A stretch of 64,000 bases of DNA from positions 2,294,001 to 2,358,000 of the forward strand of contig NZ_CP040330.1 of NCBI RefSeq assembly GCF_005576615.1, written 5' to 3'. The notes under the pieces were generated by a model, which saw only the letters and a list, made by a program, of their open reading frames with translations, was not told the DNA's origin and ran no database searches. Origin of the DNA: Natrinema versiforme (GTDB lineage Archaea; Halobacteriota; Halobacteria; Halobacteriales; Natrialbaceae). Shown here one piece after another: positions 44,932 to 52,882 of this stretch (positions are counted from its first letter, which is position 1; every line of letters begins with the position of its first letter). The translations under genes and the position numbers were made by a program.

Positions 44932-45516
44932 ATGAATCCCTTCTCGAGCGGGCGATCGGCGGACGCCGACGGCGAGGGTAGCTTCGACGAACCGGACGCG
45001 TTCGTCCCGGACCACCTGCCGGACCCGGGGCCGTTCCTCGAGGGCCACGACGTGCTCGAGGGCGAGGCACACGTCGCTTTCCACGACATCGCGCGGGACC
45101 TGTTCGAAGAGCGGGGGGTCTACGACGCGACGTTCGGCTACAATCTGGCGCGACTCAACCTCGACCGGCGTCACCCCGAGGCGGGCTACCGGTACGCGGT
45201 CGACGCCGACGACCCGACCGTGCTCCGGGCGGAGTTCAGCCCCACGACGGAGTTCTGCCCGCAGGCTGACGCGCTCGTCAAGGGCTCGTTCCGCGCGTGG
45301 AACGGGCTGAGCGACCGCCACGGGTACGACCTCGTGCGCGTTCGCGTCCGGCCGTCCCACCACCAGTCCGAATCGCTCAACGAGACGCTCGAGTCCCTCG
45401 AGTCGCAGTACCGCGAGTCCGGCGAAGTACCGACCGATTCGGACGGGCAGGGGCCGAGGACCGGGACGCCCGATCGGGGACGGGCTGACGATTCGACGGT
45501 CCAGTCGCCCTTCTGA
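44932..45516 (+). CDS. Haloarchaeal protein of unknown function
   Basis: A 194-residue soluble protein. Residues about 20-150 look like one domain (for example EGEAHVAFHDIARDLFEERG and LRAEFSPTTEFCPQADALVK), with a single Cys in the latter. The TTEFCPQ motif recalls the Cys position of MIP18/DUF59 iron-sulfur assembly proteins, a weak resemblance only. The last 45 residues are disordered and acidic. The start could be the ATG at 44884; 44932 is chosen because family-like sequence begins there. Confidence 0.68.
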   Translation: MNPFSSGRSADADGEGSFDEPDAFVPDHLPDPGPFLEGHDVLEGEAHVAFHDIARDLFEERGVYDATFGYNLARLNLDRRHPEAGYRYAVDADDPTVLRAEFSPTTEFCPQADALVKGSFRAWNGLSDRHGYDLVRVRVRPSHHQSESLNETLESLESQYRESGEVPTDSDGQGPRTGTPDRGRADDSTVQSPF

Positions 45517-45856
45517 CCGGCAACGGGGACACGCCGAGCCACACCTGACCCTTGCGATGGACGGGGCGACGCTTACCTCGCTTATTCTGGTCGATGACGT
45601 ACGCCGGTCTCGTGCTATCGTCGATGGACGCCGAGAGACGAGACGGCCGTCGCGACGCGAACTGACGGTACGTAGCGCCGTGAGCGACCGCTAGAGCCGT
45701 GCCCTATCTCTTCGTCGATCGCTGAAGGGCACGACGGTGGCGAAAAGCGACGTGTCCCGTCCGCTCGAGGGCGTCAGCGACGGACCGGCAGCTCACGCAG
45801 TCGCGACGCGGGTCCGATGACCCGCGGTCAGCGATCGACTAATCGGAGTTCGAACT
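45517..45856. other. Spacer upstream of the catalase gene
   Basis: A 340-base gap without a convincing gene. Inverted repeats include GTGCCC/GGGCAC (45700-45733 region) and CGCGGGT/ACCCGCG (about 45807-45826), the latter only 30 bases before the catalase ATG and so a possible regulator site. No clear TATA box stands out. Confidence 0.4.
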
Positions 45857-48205
45857 ATGGCAGACAACGACTCAACCCACGACGAGCGAGACGACGAACG
45901 GCCGGACGCGACCGATGGCGAATCGGTGCAATCCGGCGACAGGGACGATGGATCGAACCGCGACGAGACGGTGACCGACGGCTCGGAGCACCGGCCGACG
46001 ACGAACGGCGGTTCCGACGGTGAATCGCGACCCGACTCCGGATCGGGCCGGGCCGGCAGCAGCGACGGTGACGATGTCGACGAGAACAGCAAGCAAGAGC
46101 AGCTCGAGGAGGTCCGCGAGAACTCCGAGGGCGAAGAGCTGACGACCGACCACGGCGTCAAGGTCAGCGACACGGACAACTCCCTGAAGGCCGGCGAGCG
46201 CGGGCCGACGATCATGGAGGACTTCCACTTCCGGGAGAAGATGACCCAGTTCGACCACGAGTCGATCCCGGAACGGGTCGTCCACGCCCGCGGATCGGGC
46301 GCTCACGGCTACTTCCAGCCCTACGAGGACGCCGATCTCGGCGAGTACGACGACATCGAGGAGTTGACGAAAGCGAAGGTGCTGACCGATTCCGACCAGA
46401 AGACGCCCGTCTTCACCCGGTTCTCGACGGTCGTCGGCTCGAGAGGGTCGCCCGACACGGTTCGGGACGTCCGCGGGTTCGCGACCAAGTTCTACACCGA
46501 GGAGGGCAACTGGGATCTGGTCGGGAACAACATCCCCGTCTTCTTCATTCAGGACGCGATGGAGTTCCCCGATCTGATCCACGCGATCAAACCCGAGCCC
46601 GACGACGCCGTCCCGCAGGCCTCGTCGGCCCACGACACCTTCTGGGACTTCGCCTCACTCAAGCCCGAGATCACCCACATGGTCATGTGGGTGCTGTCGG
46701 GACGGGCCCTACCCCGCGCCTACCGCATGATGCAGGGCTTTGGCGTCCACACCTTCCGGCTGGTCAACGACGAGGGCGACGCACGGTTCGTCAAGTTCCA
46801 CTGGACGCCGGCACTCGACACCAGCCAACTCGTCTGGGACGAGACCCAGAAGATCGCCGGCAAGAACCCCGACTTCAACCGGATGGACCTCTACGACGTC
46901 ATCGAGTCGGGCTACGAACTCGAGTGGGAACTGGGCGTCCAGATCTTCGACGAGGACGAGGCCGCCGAGTTCGACTTCGACGTCCTCGACCCGACCAAAA
47001 TAGTCCCAGAGAGCGAGGTGCCGGTGCGTCCGATCGGGAAGATGGTGCTCAACGAGACGCCGGACAACTTCTTCGCGGAGGTCGAGCAGGTCGCGTTCCA
47101 CCCGGGCAACGTCGTGCCGGGGATCGACTTCACGAACGATCCGCTCCTGCAGGGCCGGCTCTTCTCCTATCAGGACACCCAGCTCAACCGATTCAACAGC
47201 GCCAACTGGGACGAGATCCCGATCAACCGCCCCATCACCGAGCGGCACAACAACCAGCGGGCCGGCTTCATGCGCCAGGAGATCAACGAGGGGAAGGCCT
47301 CCTACAAGCCCAACTCGATTGGCGACGACCAGCCCGCGGAGGCCCCCGAAGACGAGGGCGGCTACGAGCACTTCGCCGAGAAAATCTCCGGCGAGAAGAT
47401 CCGCAATCGCAGCGAGAGCTTCATGGATCACTTCTCGCAGGCCCGACTGTTCTGGAACAGCATGACCGAGTCCGAGAAGCAGAACATCGTCGACGCGGCT
47501 CGCTTCGAACTCGGGAAGGTCGATCGCATGGAGATCCGCGAGCGGATGGTCTACGACCTGTTCAACAACGTCGACCACGAGTTCGCCAAACGGGTCGCGG
47601 AGGGCATCGACGTCGATCCGCCGGAGGAGCCCGGCGACGAGATGCCGACGCACGACCGCGAGGACTCCCGCCTGAGCATCGAGGAACGCCGCGACGCCGA
47701 CTCCATCGAGACCCGCAAGATCGCCGTCCTCGTCGACGACGGCTACGACGGCGAGGCCCTCGAGACGGTCACGTCGACGCTAGAAGACGAGGGCGCTCGC
47801 GTGAATATCGTCTCGAAGACACTCGGCGACAAGGAATCCGAGAGCGGCGACTCGATCGCGGCCGACGAGAGTCATGCGACCGCCGAGTCGGTGCTGTTCG
47901 ACGCCGTCTTCGTCCCCGGCGGCGAGGACAGCGTCGACGCGCTCCTCGAGCAGGGCGACGCCAAGCACTTCGTCGCGGAGACGTTCAAACACAAGAAACC
48001 GATCGCCGCCGCCGGCGAGGGAACCGAGCTGCTCGAGACGGTCGAACTACCGGACGTGGAGATCGCCGACGACGGCGAAACGGTCTCATCGGACGGCGTG
48101 GTGACGGGGAGGGACGACGACCTCGAGGCGTTCGCCGAGGCGTTCGTCGACGCGATCGCCGAGCACCGTCACTGGGAGCGGAGTCCGAAGGAAGTCCCCG
48201 CATAG
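45857..48205 (+). CDS. katE: Large-subunit (clade 2 type) haem catalase
   Basis: A 782-residue catalase of the HPII type. An N-terminal acidic extension of about 95 residues has no counterpart in bacterial HPII in this composition. The core has the distal His143 in VVHARGSGAHGYF, the Asn224-Asn225 pair in VGNNIPVFFIQDA and the haem-ligand Tyr438 in RLFSYQDTQLNRF. Residues about 620-765 form the flavodoxin/PfpI-like C-terminal domain typical of large catalases (IAVLVDDGYDGEALETVTST, later VFVPGGEDSVDALLEQG). It breaks down H2O2 in the cytoplasm. Most haloarchaea rely on KatG, so this gene may come from transfer. Confidence 0.95.
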   Translation: MADNDSTHDERDDERPDATDGESVQSGDRDDGSNRDETVTDGSEHRPTTNGGSDGESRPDSGSGRAGSSDGDDVDENSKQEQLEEVRENSEGEELTTDHGVKVSDTDNSLKAGERGPTIMEDFHFREKMTQFDHESIPERVVHARGSGAHGYFQPYEDADLGEYDDIEELTKAKVLTDSDQKTPVFTRFSTVVGSRGSPDTVRDVRGFATKFYTEEGNWDLVGNNIPVFFIQDAMEFPDLIHAIKPEPDDAVPQASSAHDTFWDFASLKPEITHMVMWVLSGRALPRAYRMMQGFGVHTFRLVNDEGDARFVKFHWTPALDTSQLVWDETQKIAGKNPDFNRMDLYDVIESGYELEWELGVQIFDEDEAAEFDFDVLDPTKIVPESEVPVRPIGKMVLNETPDNFFAEVEQVAFHPGNVVPGIDFTNDPLLQGRLFSYQDTQLNRFNSANWDEIPINRPITERHNNQRAGFMRQEINEGKASYKPNSIGDDQPAEAPEDEGGYEHFAEKISGEKIRNRSESFMDHFSQARLFWNSMTESEKQNIVDAARFELGKVDRMEIRERMVYDLFNNVDHEFAKRVAEGIDVDPPEEPGDEMPTHDREDSRLSIEERRDADSIETRKIAVLVDDGYDGEALETVTSTLEDEGARVNIVSKTLGDKESESGDSIAADESHATAESVLFDAVFVPGGEDSVDALLEQGDAKHFVAETFKHKKPIAAAGEGTELLETVELPDVEIADDGETVSSDGVVTGRDDDLEAFAEAFVDAIAEHRHWERSPKEVPA

Positions 48206-48233
48206 CCGTCGTTCGGCGAGCCCGGAGTCCCGC

Positions 48234-49505
48234 TCACTCGCGGGCTTCGGCCCGTTTCTCGAGCCAGCGGACCGCCGGCGTCGCGGTGATGCCGTGGACG
48301 ATGATCGAGATGAGGACGACCGCCCCGACAGTGGCCCACAGGAGGTCCGCGTCGGGGAACGCGCCCTCGTTCAGTCCGTGTGCGAGGTAGTAGAACGAGC
48401 CGATCCCGCGCACGCCGAAGAAGGCGATCGTCACCCGTTCGGCGGGGTCGCGGTCGAAGCCGAGAAACGCGATCAGCCCGGCGAGCGGTCGGACGAGGAA
48501 GACGATCGCGACCGCCGCCGCGATCGCCTCGAGCGTGAGCGGCTCGAGGAGGCCGCCGACGATCGCCCCGCCGAAAAAGAGCATGATCAGCGCCATCATC
48601 ACCTGTTCGGCGAACTCGCTGACTTCGTGAAGCGACCGGTTGTAGTCGTGGGATCGCTCGTAGTGGCGGACCATCAGTGCGGCGACGAAGACCGCGATGA
48701 AGCCGTAGCCGCCGACGAGTTCGGTCGCACCGTAGACGAGCAGGGTGCCGGCGATCGCCTCGAGCCCTTGGACCGACTCCGCGACGGGGGTGTCGGGCTC
48801 CGTCGCGAAGACGGCACGAGCGGTCAGATAGCCGAGGACGACGCCGACGATCACGCCGACGACGATCCGGTAGCCGACGTCGACGAGGAGCCACTCGCCG
48901 AGCCAGTTGCCGGGCGCGATCCCGACGAGGGCGATCGCGATCGCCAGATTCGTAAACGGGAACGCGAGTCCGTCGTTCAGTCCCGCCTCGGAGGTGAGCG
49001 CGAATCGGACCTCGTCTTCCTTTCCGGCCGCCTCCTCGAGGGCTTCCTCTTCGCTGCCCATTCCCGGGCCGCCGACCTGGACCTCCGACGCCAGCACGGG
49101 ATCCGTCGGGGCGATACACGCGCCGAGTAGGACCGCGGTCGGAATCACGAGCCCGGTCCACCAGCCCAGCAGCGCCGCGCCGGCGATCGACAGCGGCATC
49201 GTGATCGCGAGCAGCCGCCACGTCGACGCCCACGCGCGCAGCCCCGGCACGCGGTCGATCTTCAGTCCGACGCCCATCAGGGCGATGATGACCCCGAGCT
49301 CCGCGAGGTGTTCCGTCGTCGTCCCCTGCTCGAGCGGGTCGGGCGCGGGGAGGCCGATCGGTAGTCCGAAAACGAGCATCCCGAAGGCGACGAAGAAGAT
49401 CGGCAGCGAGATCGCTCGATCGGAGACAAAGCGGGGGAGCAGGGCGACGCCGAACAGTCCGACACCGAGCACGACCAGACCGACGTTGTACAGCTCGAGG
49501 GCCAT
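48234..49505 (-). CDS. Cation:proton antiporter (CPA1/NhaP type)
   Basis: A 423-residue membrane protein with about 12 helices. A conserved acidic pair lies in the PTDPVLASEV motif (about 137-146), and another is in the ALTSEAGLNDGLAFPF segment near 170, the ion site of this superfamily. A short charged loop interrupts the middle (EEEALEEAAGKEDEVRFAL). It exchanges Na+ or K+ for protons and helps manage the salt-rich cytoplasm. Start is the ATG at 49505; a GTG three codons earlier is possible. It converges with the catalase gene (28 bases). Confidence 0.9.
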   Translation of the reverse strand: MALELYNVGLVVLGVGLFGVALLPRFVSDRAISLPIFFVAFGMLVFGLPIGLPAPDPLEQGTTTEHLAELGVIIALMGVGLKIDRVPGLRAWASTWRLLAITMPLSIAGAALLGWWTGLVIPTAVLLGACIAPTDPVLASEVQVGGPGMGSEEEALEEAAGKEDEVRFALTSEAGLNDGLAFPFTNLAIAIALVGIAPGNWLGEWLLVDVGYRIVVGVIVGVVLGYLTARAVFATEPDTPVAESVQGLEAIAGTLLVYGATELVGGYGFIAVFVAALMVRHYERSHDYNRSLHEVSEFAEQVMMALIMLFFGGAIVGGLLEPLTLEAIAAAVAIVFLVRPLAGLIAFLGFDRDPAERVTIAFFGVRGIGSFYYLAHGLNEGAFPDADLLWATVGAVVLISIIVHGITATPAVRWLEKRAEARE

Positions 49506-49600
49506 CTGGGGCACTCCACCCTACGACAAATCGGCCCTTCATCCCGGTGCCGGCGTTTGCAGAACGAATCCATTTGTCTCGAGAGAGCGACCCGATATCC

Positions 49601-50200
49601 ATGGATCGGACCGCGGGAGACGAACACGAGACCGCGACGCGGCGGCGGTTCCTGCAGGCCGGGTCCGTCGCCGCGGCCGTCGGACTCGCCGGCTGCATCG
49701 AGGAGATGGGAACTGAGTTCCCCCAGAACACGGAGTGGCCGGTCTCGGAGTACGTCCCCGACCTCCCCGTCGAGGAGCGAAGCGCGATCCACGAGGACCG
49801 GATCCCGGAACTCGCGGCCGCCGATATCGCCGATCCCGAGGGGCTCGCATCGACGCTCGAGGAGTACGAGATGACCGTCGAGTCGGTCGAACGCGACCGA
49901 GACGTGCTCACGCTCGAGTACGTCAACACGGATCGCTCCGACGAGGGGAACGTCCACGACGTCGCCCTGATCGCGGGCGGCTACGCGGCGCTGCTCGACG
50001 CCGGCTACGACGCCGTCGCGCTGGGGGCGACGATCCTCGACGACGCGCCCGCGTCGTACGGCTCGGCGACGGTCGAGACCACCCATGCGGCGGAGTACAA
50101 CGCGGGCGAACTGACGGCCGCGGAATACGGCGAACTGGTCGTCTCGACGATCGAATCCCAGCGATACGAGCCGGAGGTCGATGTCTCGCCGGAGGAGTAG
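49601..50200 (+). CDS. Tat-exported lipoprotein, unknown function
   Basis: A 199-residue lipoprotein. RRRFLQAG follows an acidic lead of about 13 residues, then AAAVGLAGC provides the lipobox, putting the anchored Cys near residue 31. The mature part has no cysteine pair and reads like one mixed domain (ESVERDRDVLTLEYVNTD, later HDVALIAGGYAALLDAG). ATG at 49601 is preferred because the frame upstream lacks signal-like sequence. No ligand or partner is evident; it converges with the 12-helix membrane gene. Confidence 0.82.
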   Translation: MDRTAGDEHETATRRRFLQAGSVAAAVGLAGCIEEMGTEFPQNTEWPVSEYVPDLPVEERSAIHEDRIPELAAADIADPEGLASTLEEYEMTVESVERDRDVLTLEYVNTDRSDEGNVHDVALIAGGYAALLDAGYDAVALGATILDDAPASYGSATVETTHAAEYNAGELTAAEYGELVVSTIESQRYEPEVDVSPEE

Positions 50201-50235
50201 GGTCGAGCCGTGCTGTGCTGATCGGCCGTTCTCGG

Positions 50236-51618
50236 TCACTGATCGGGCGACACGTCCACATCGGGCTCTCCACCGCCCGTTGCAGCGCGGTCGTCACCCG
50301 ACTCGAGCGCGCTCGCGAGAACGCCCGCGATCCCGTCGGGACCGTGGCGGTGGATCGTCAGCAGCATGTTCGCGACGAACAGGCCCACGCCGAGCGTCGC
50401 GATGACGCTGCTCGCGGTGACCGCGGCGGCCGGGAGCCCGATCAGCGGTGCCGCCGCGAGGCCGCCGAAGCCGACGAGCGTGGTCCAGAAGTCCGCCCGC
50501 TCGAGGCGGTCGTCGTAGAGGTCGTCGATCATCGGGACCTGCTCGAAGCCGAGCCGGTCGCTGTAGCGTTCGATCCAGATGATGAAGGGGACGATGTGGT
50601 AGAGCGAGCCGATGACGACGAAGCCGAAGACCCCGAAGAGCAGGAGTTGCCGCGCGTCGGGGTGGCCGAACAGCGACTCGTAGGCGGTCGACTCGGCCCA
50701 CCACGTCGGCGCGGCGAGGGCGATCCACGCGGCGAGCGCCGCCGCGACGACCCAGTAGCGGGCGAGCATCGGCGATCGCTCGACCGTCGCGCCGGCCAGC
50801 AGTCGGCCGATCACGATCACGAACGCGGCGAGTCCGACGAGAAACGCGACCGCGCCGACGCGAGCCAACGCCTCGAGCGCGAGCCCGCGCCCCAGCACGA
50901 GCGCGACGAGCCCGGCGGGGACACACAGCTGCTCGAGGGTCAGCAGGCGCTCGCTGTGCCGGTCGGGTTCGGCTTGGGTAAACATCTTCGCGAGCTGGAA
51001 GAGCGCGCCGACGACCGTCGCGAGCAGCGCCCCGAACAGCACCAGCGTCGCGTGGGAGAGGTGGACCTCGAACCGCGTGACCGAGAGCGAGTCGAACACG
51101 GGCGTCGTGAAGTCGACCGCCAGCAGGGCGCCCAGCGGTGCGACGAGGCCGAACGACGCGAGCGCGACCGCGAAGTGTCGCTCCGTGAAATCGAACGGGC
51201 GCGCACGGGCGAGGGTCCGCCCGACGTTGTAGACGAACAGCCAGATACCCGCGAGCAAGAGCGCGCCGCCGACCGGCAGCCACTCGAGGGAACCCGCGAG
51301 CAGCGCCGCGGCGAAGGCAGCCAGTCCGACGGTGACGAGCCACAACTGGGCGACCGCCAGCCGTTTCGAGTGGATCGTCACGCCGGACCAGACGGGGACG
51401 AACTGCGTCATCGCACCCATGATCGTCACGGCAATCCAGCCCACGAGCAACACGTGGAGGTGCGCCAGACTCGAGCGTCCGGGAAGCGTCCCGACGGCCA
51501 TCGCCGTGCCGCCGCCGACCCCGACGACGAGGAATCCCAGCGCGAGCACGAAGTGGCGTAGCGGGATCGCCATCGGGGGCTGCTGGTCGGTCCGCAACCC
51601 GCCCGGTATTCCGTTCAT
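50236..51618 (-). CDS. 12-helix membrane protein with haem-copper-oxidase-like histidines
   Basis: A 460-residue integral membrane protein with about 12 helices. Histidines lie in helices in a pattern like that of oxidase subunit I or the NnrS family: SSLAHLHVLLVGWI (about 48-61), FEVHLSHATLVLFGAL (about 195-210) and IGSLYHIVPFIIWIERYS (about 345-362). The usual cluster of copper ligands is not complete. It may bind haem rather than act as an oxidase. It diverges from the MoaD-like gene (93 bases) that begins the peptide-modification-like locus. Confidence 0.75.
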   Translation of the reverse strand: MNGIPGGLRTDQQPPMAIPLRHFVLALGFLVVGVGGGTAMAVGTLPGRSSLAHLHVLLVGWIAVTIMGAMTQFVPVWSGVTIHSKRLAVAQLWLVTVGLAAFAAALLAGSLEWLPVGGALLLAGIWLFVYNVGRTLARARPFDFTERHFAVALASFGLVAPLGALLAVDFTTPVFDSLSVTRFEVHLSHATLVLFGALLATVVGALFQLAKMFTQAEPDRHSERLLTLEQLCVPAGLVALVLGRGLALEALARVGAVAFLVGLAAFVIVIGRLLAGATVERSPMLARYWVVAAALAAWIALAAPTWWAESTAYESLFGHPDARQLLLFGVFGFVVIGSLYHIVPFIIWIERYSDRLGFEQVPMIDDLYDDRLERADFWTTLVGFGGLAAAPLIGLPAAAVTASSVIATLGVGLFVANMLLTIHRHGPDGIAGVLASALESGDDRAATGGGEPDVDVSPDQ

Positions 51619-51711
51619 GTCTCGCGGTTCGGTCCGCACGGCCGTGCCGTTCGCCCCGAACACGTTCGGAACGGAGGGTTTGCCGACTCGTCACGTACCG
51701 TCGACCGAATC

Positions 51712-52167
51712 ATGGACTCCAATCGAGCCGTGACCGCCGCCGAGGAGCGAGCGGGCGGGACCGCCACCGACCGACCGTCGGCCCCGGCCACCGACCGAGA
51801 CGCTGCCACGACGACCGTCACCGTGCGCTGTACCGGCCACGTCCGCGACGCCGTCGGCACGCACGAACTCGAGTTCACCTTCGAGGGCGACCGACTCCGG
51901 GACTTCCTCGAGTCGTTCTTCGAGGAGTACGACCTCGAGGACATGCTCATCGCCGAAACCGAGGCGGACGCGACCCACAGCGGCTGGGCACCGGTGCCCG
52001 ACGACCTGCCCGGCACGTGGCGCAAGAACCCGGAGGGCGAACAGACGCGGCCGTACGCGCGGGTCTGCATCAACGGGCGGTTCAACGAGCACCTCGGCGG
52101 GTTCGAGGCCGAACTCACCGAGGACGACCGCGTCGCGTTGATCTATCCGTTCATGTTCTGTTGCTGA
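51712..52167 (+). CDS. Ubiquitin-like (MoaD/ThiS-type) protein ending in Cys-Cys
   Basis: A 151-residue protein. After a disordered lead of about 35 residues the beta-grasp pattern appears: a first strand VTVRCTGHVRDAVGTHELEF, then a helix with LRDFLESFFEEYD, and late in the chain ARVCINGRFNEHLGGFEAEL followed by DDRVALIYPFMFCC. In MoaD/ThiS the last two residues are Gly-Gly and are adenylated and thiocarboxylated. Here they are Cys150-Cys151. A lid-like insertion (about 85-115) lies in the middle. It heads a group with the CGCGG protein and the radical SAM genes, so a role in a sulfur or peptide pathway is suggested but unknown. Confidence 0.7.
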   Translation: MDSNRAVTAAEERAGGTATDRPSAPATDRDAATTTVTVRCTGHVRDAVGTHELEFTFEGDRLRDFLESFFEEYDLEDMLIAETEADATHSGWAPVPDDLPGTWRKNPEGEQTRPYARVCINGRFNEHLGGFEAELTEDDRVALIYPFMFCC

Positions 52168-52273
52168 GCGCGACGGCGGCGAGGGCGGTCGCCGAGGCCG
52201 GCGGTCGACCGTCGGCGGACCCCCGAACGGGTTCGTCTCAGCCCTTACGCCCGTTCGGGACCGAGTACCGACC

Positions 52274-52579
52274 ATGACCGAAGATGTCTCCGGCGTCGAA
52301 CCCGTGACGCGCAACGAGCACGCGGCTTCGTGGTCGGCGAACCTCGAGGGGCCCGAACACGCCGCGGACCGGGACCTGATCGTCGAGGAGGCCAAAGACG
52401 CCGTCGCCTCGACGGCCGACGGCTACCACGTCAACCTCGTCACTCACGGCGACCACGGCCACCCCGAGACGTACCTCTGGGACGACCTCGAGGCCGCGTT
52501 CGAGGGAGTTCGACTCGAGTACGTCGACCGGTGTGGCTGTGGCGGACACGTCACCCGCGTCCACGTCGGCGACGAGTGA
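52274..52579 (+). CDS. CGCGG-motif protein, candidate radical-SAM-modified peptide
   Basis: A 101-residue acidic protein. The N-terminal part (1-80) is a small folded domain with HGDHGHPETYLWDD. The end holds RCGCGGHVTRV (Arg86-Cys87-Gly88-Cys89-Gly90-Gly91), a compact Cys/Gly motif. As I recall, NCBI names such haloarchaeal proteins CGCGG family rSAM-modified RiPP candidates, because they lie beside radical SAM/SPASM genes; that is the case here. The modification, if any, would probably act on the two cysteines or the glycines. Expression as its own unit is suggested by the 106-base gap before it. Confidence 0.75.
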   Translation: MTEDVSGVEPVTRNEHAASWSANLEGPEHAADRDLIVEEAKDAVASTADGYHVNLVTHGDHGHPETYLWDDLEAAFEGVRLEYVDRCGCGGHVTRVHVGDE

Positions 52580-52672
52580 GCGCGGTCGGCGATCGCGGCG
52601 AAATCGGGGGACGGCCCGCATTTCCTTGCAATCGTCAGGCGGAGGGATATTTGATCCCGCTCGCTACAGTCG

Positions 52673-52807
52673 ATGATGAGCACCCGAGCGAACGCGACCG
52701 ACGAACCCGTCACCTGCCGGATCTGTGGCACCGAAAACGAACACCTCTACACCTACTGCCGGCACTGTCTCGGGCAGCTTCCCGCGAGACCCGATTCCCG
52801 GCGCTGA
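52673..52807 (+). CDS. 44-residue zinc-ribbon protein
   Basis: A short frame encodes a lead of 14 residues and then one treble-clef/zinc-ribbon unit: CRICG (Cys15, Cys18) and YCRHC (Cys29, Cys32). Codon use is like the neighbours. A TATA-like GATATTTGATC lies about 25 bases before the first ATG; the second ATG, one codon later, is an alternative. It may bind nucleic acid or the adjacent proteins; nothing more can be said. Confidence 0.65.
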   Translation: MMSTRANATDEPVTCRICGTENEHLYTYCRHCLGQLPARPDSRR

Positions 52808-52882
52808 ACGGCACCTCGCAGCCCTCGAACCGGCGAGGAACGATCCGTTCTTCTCGAACCCGAGCGGGGAGTTCGCCGGCGC

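Noticed and set aside
49601..50200. The lipoprotein at 49601 as a part of the radical SAM locus
   Set aside because: It converges with the 12-helix protein gene, shares no strand or overlap with the locus and has no related motif.
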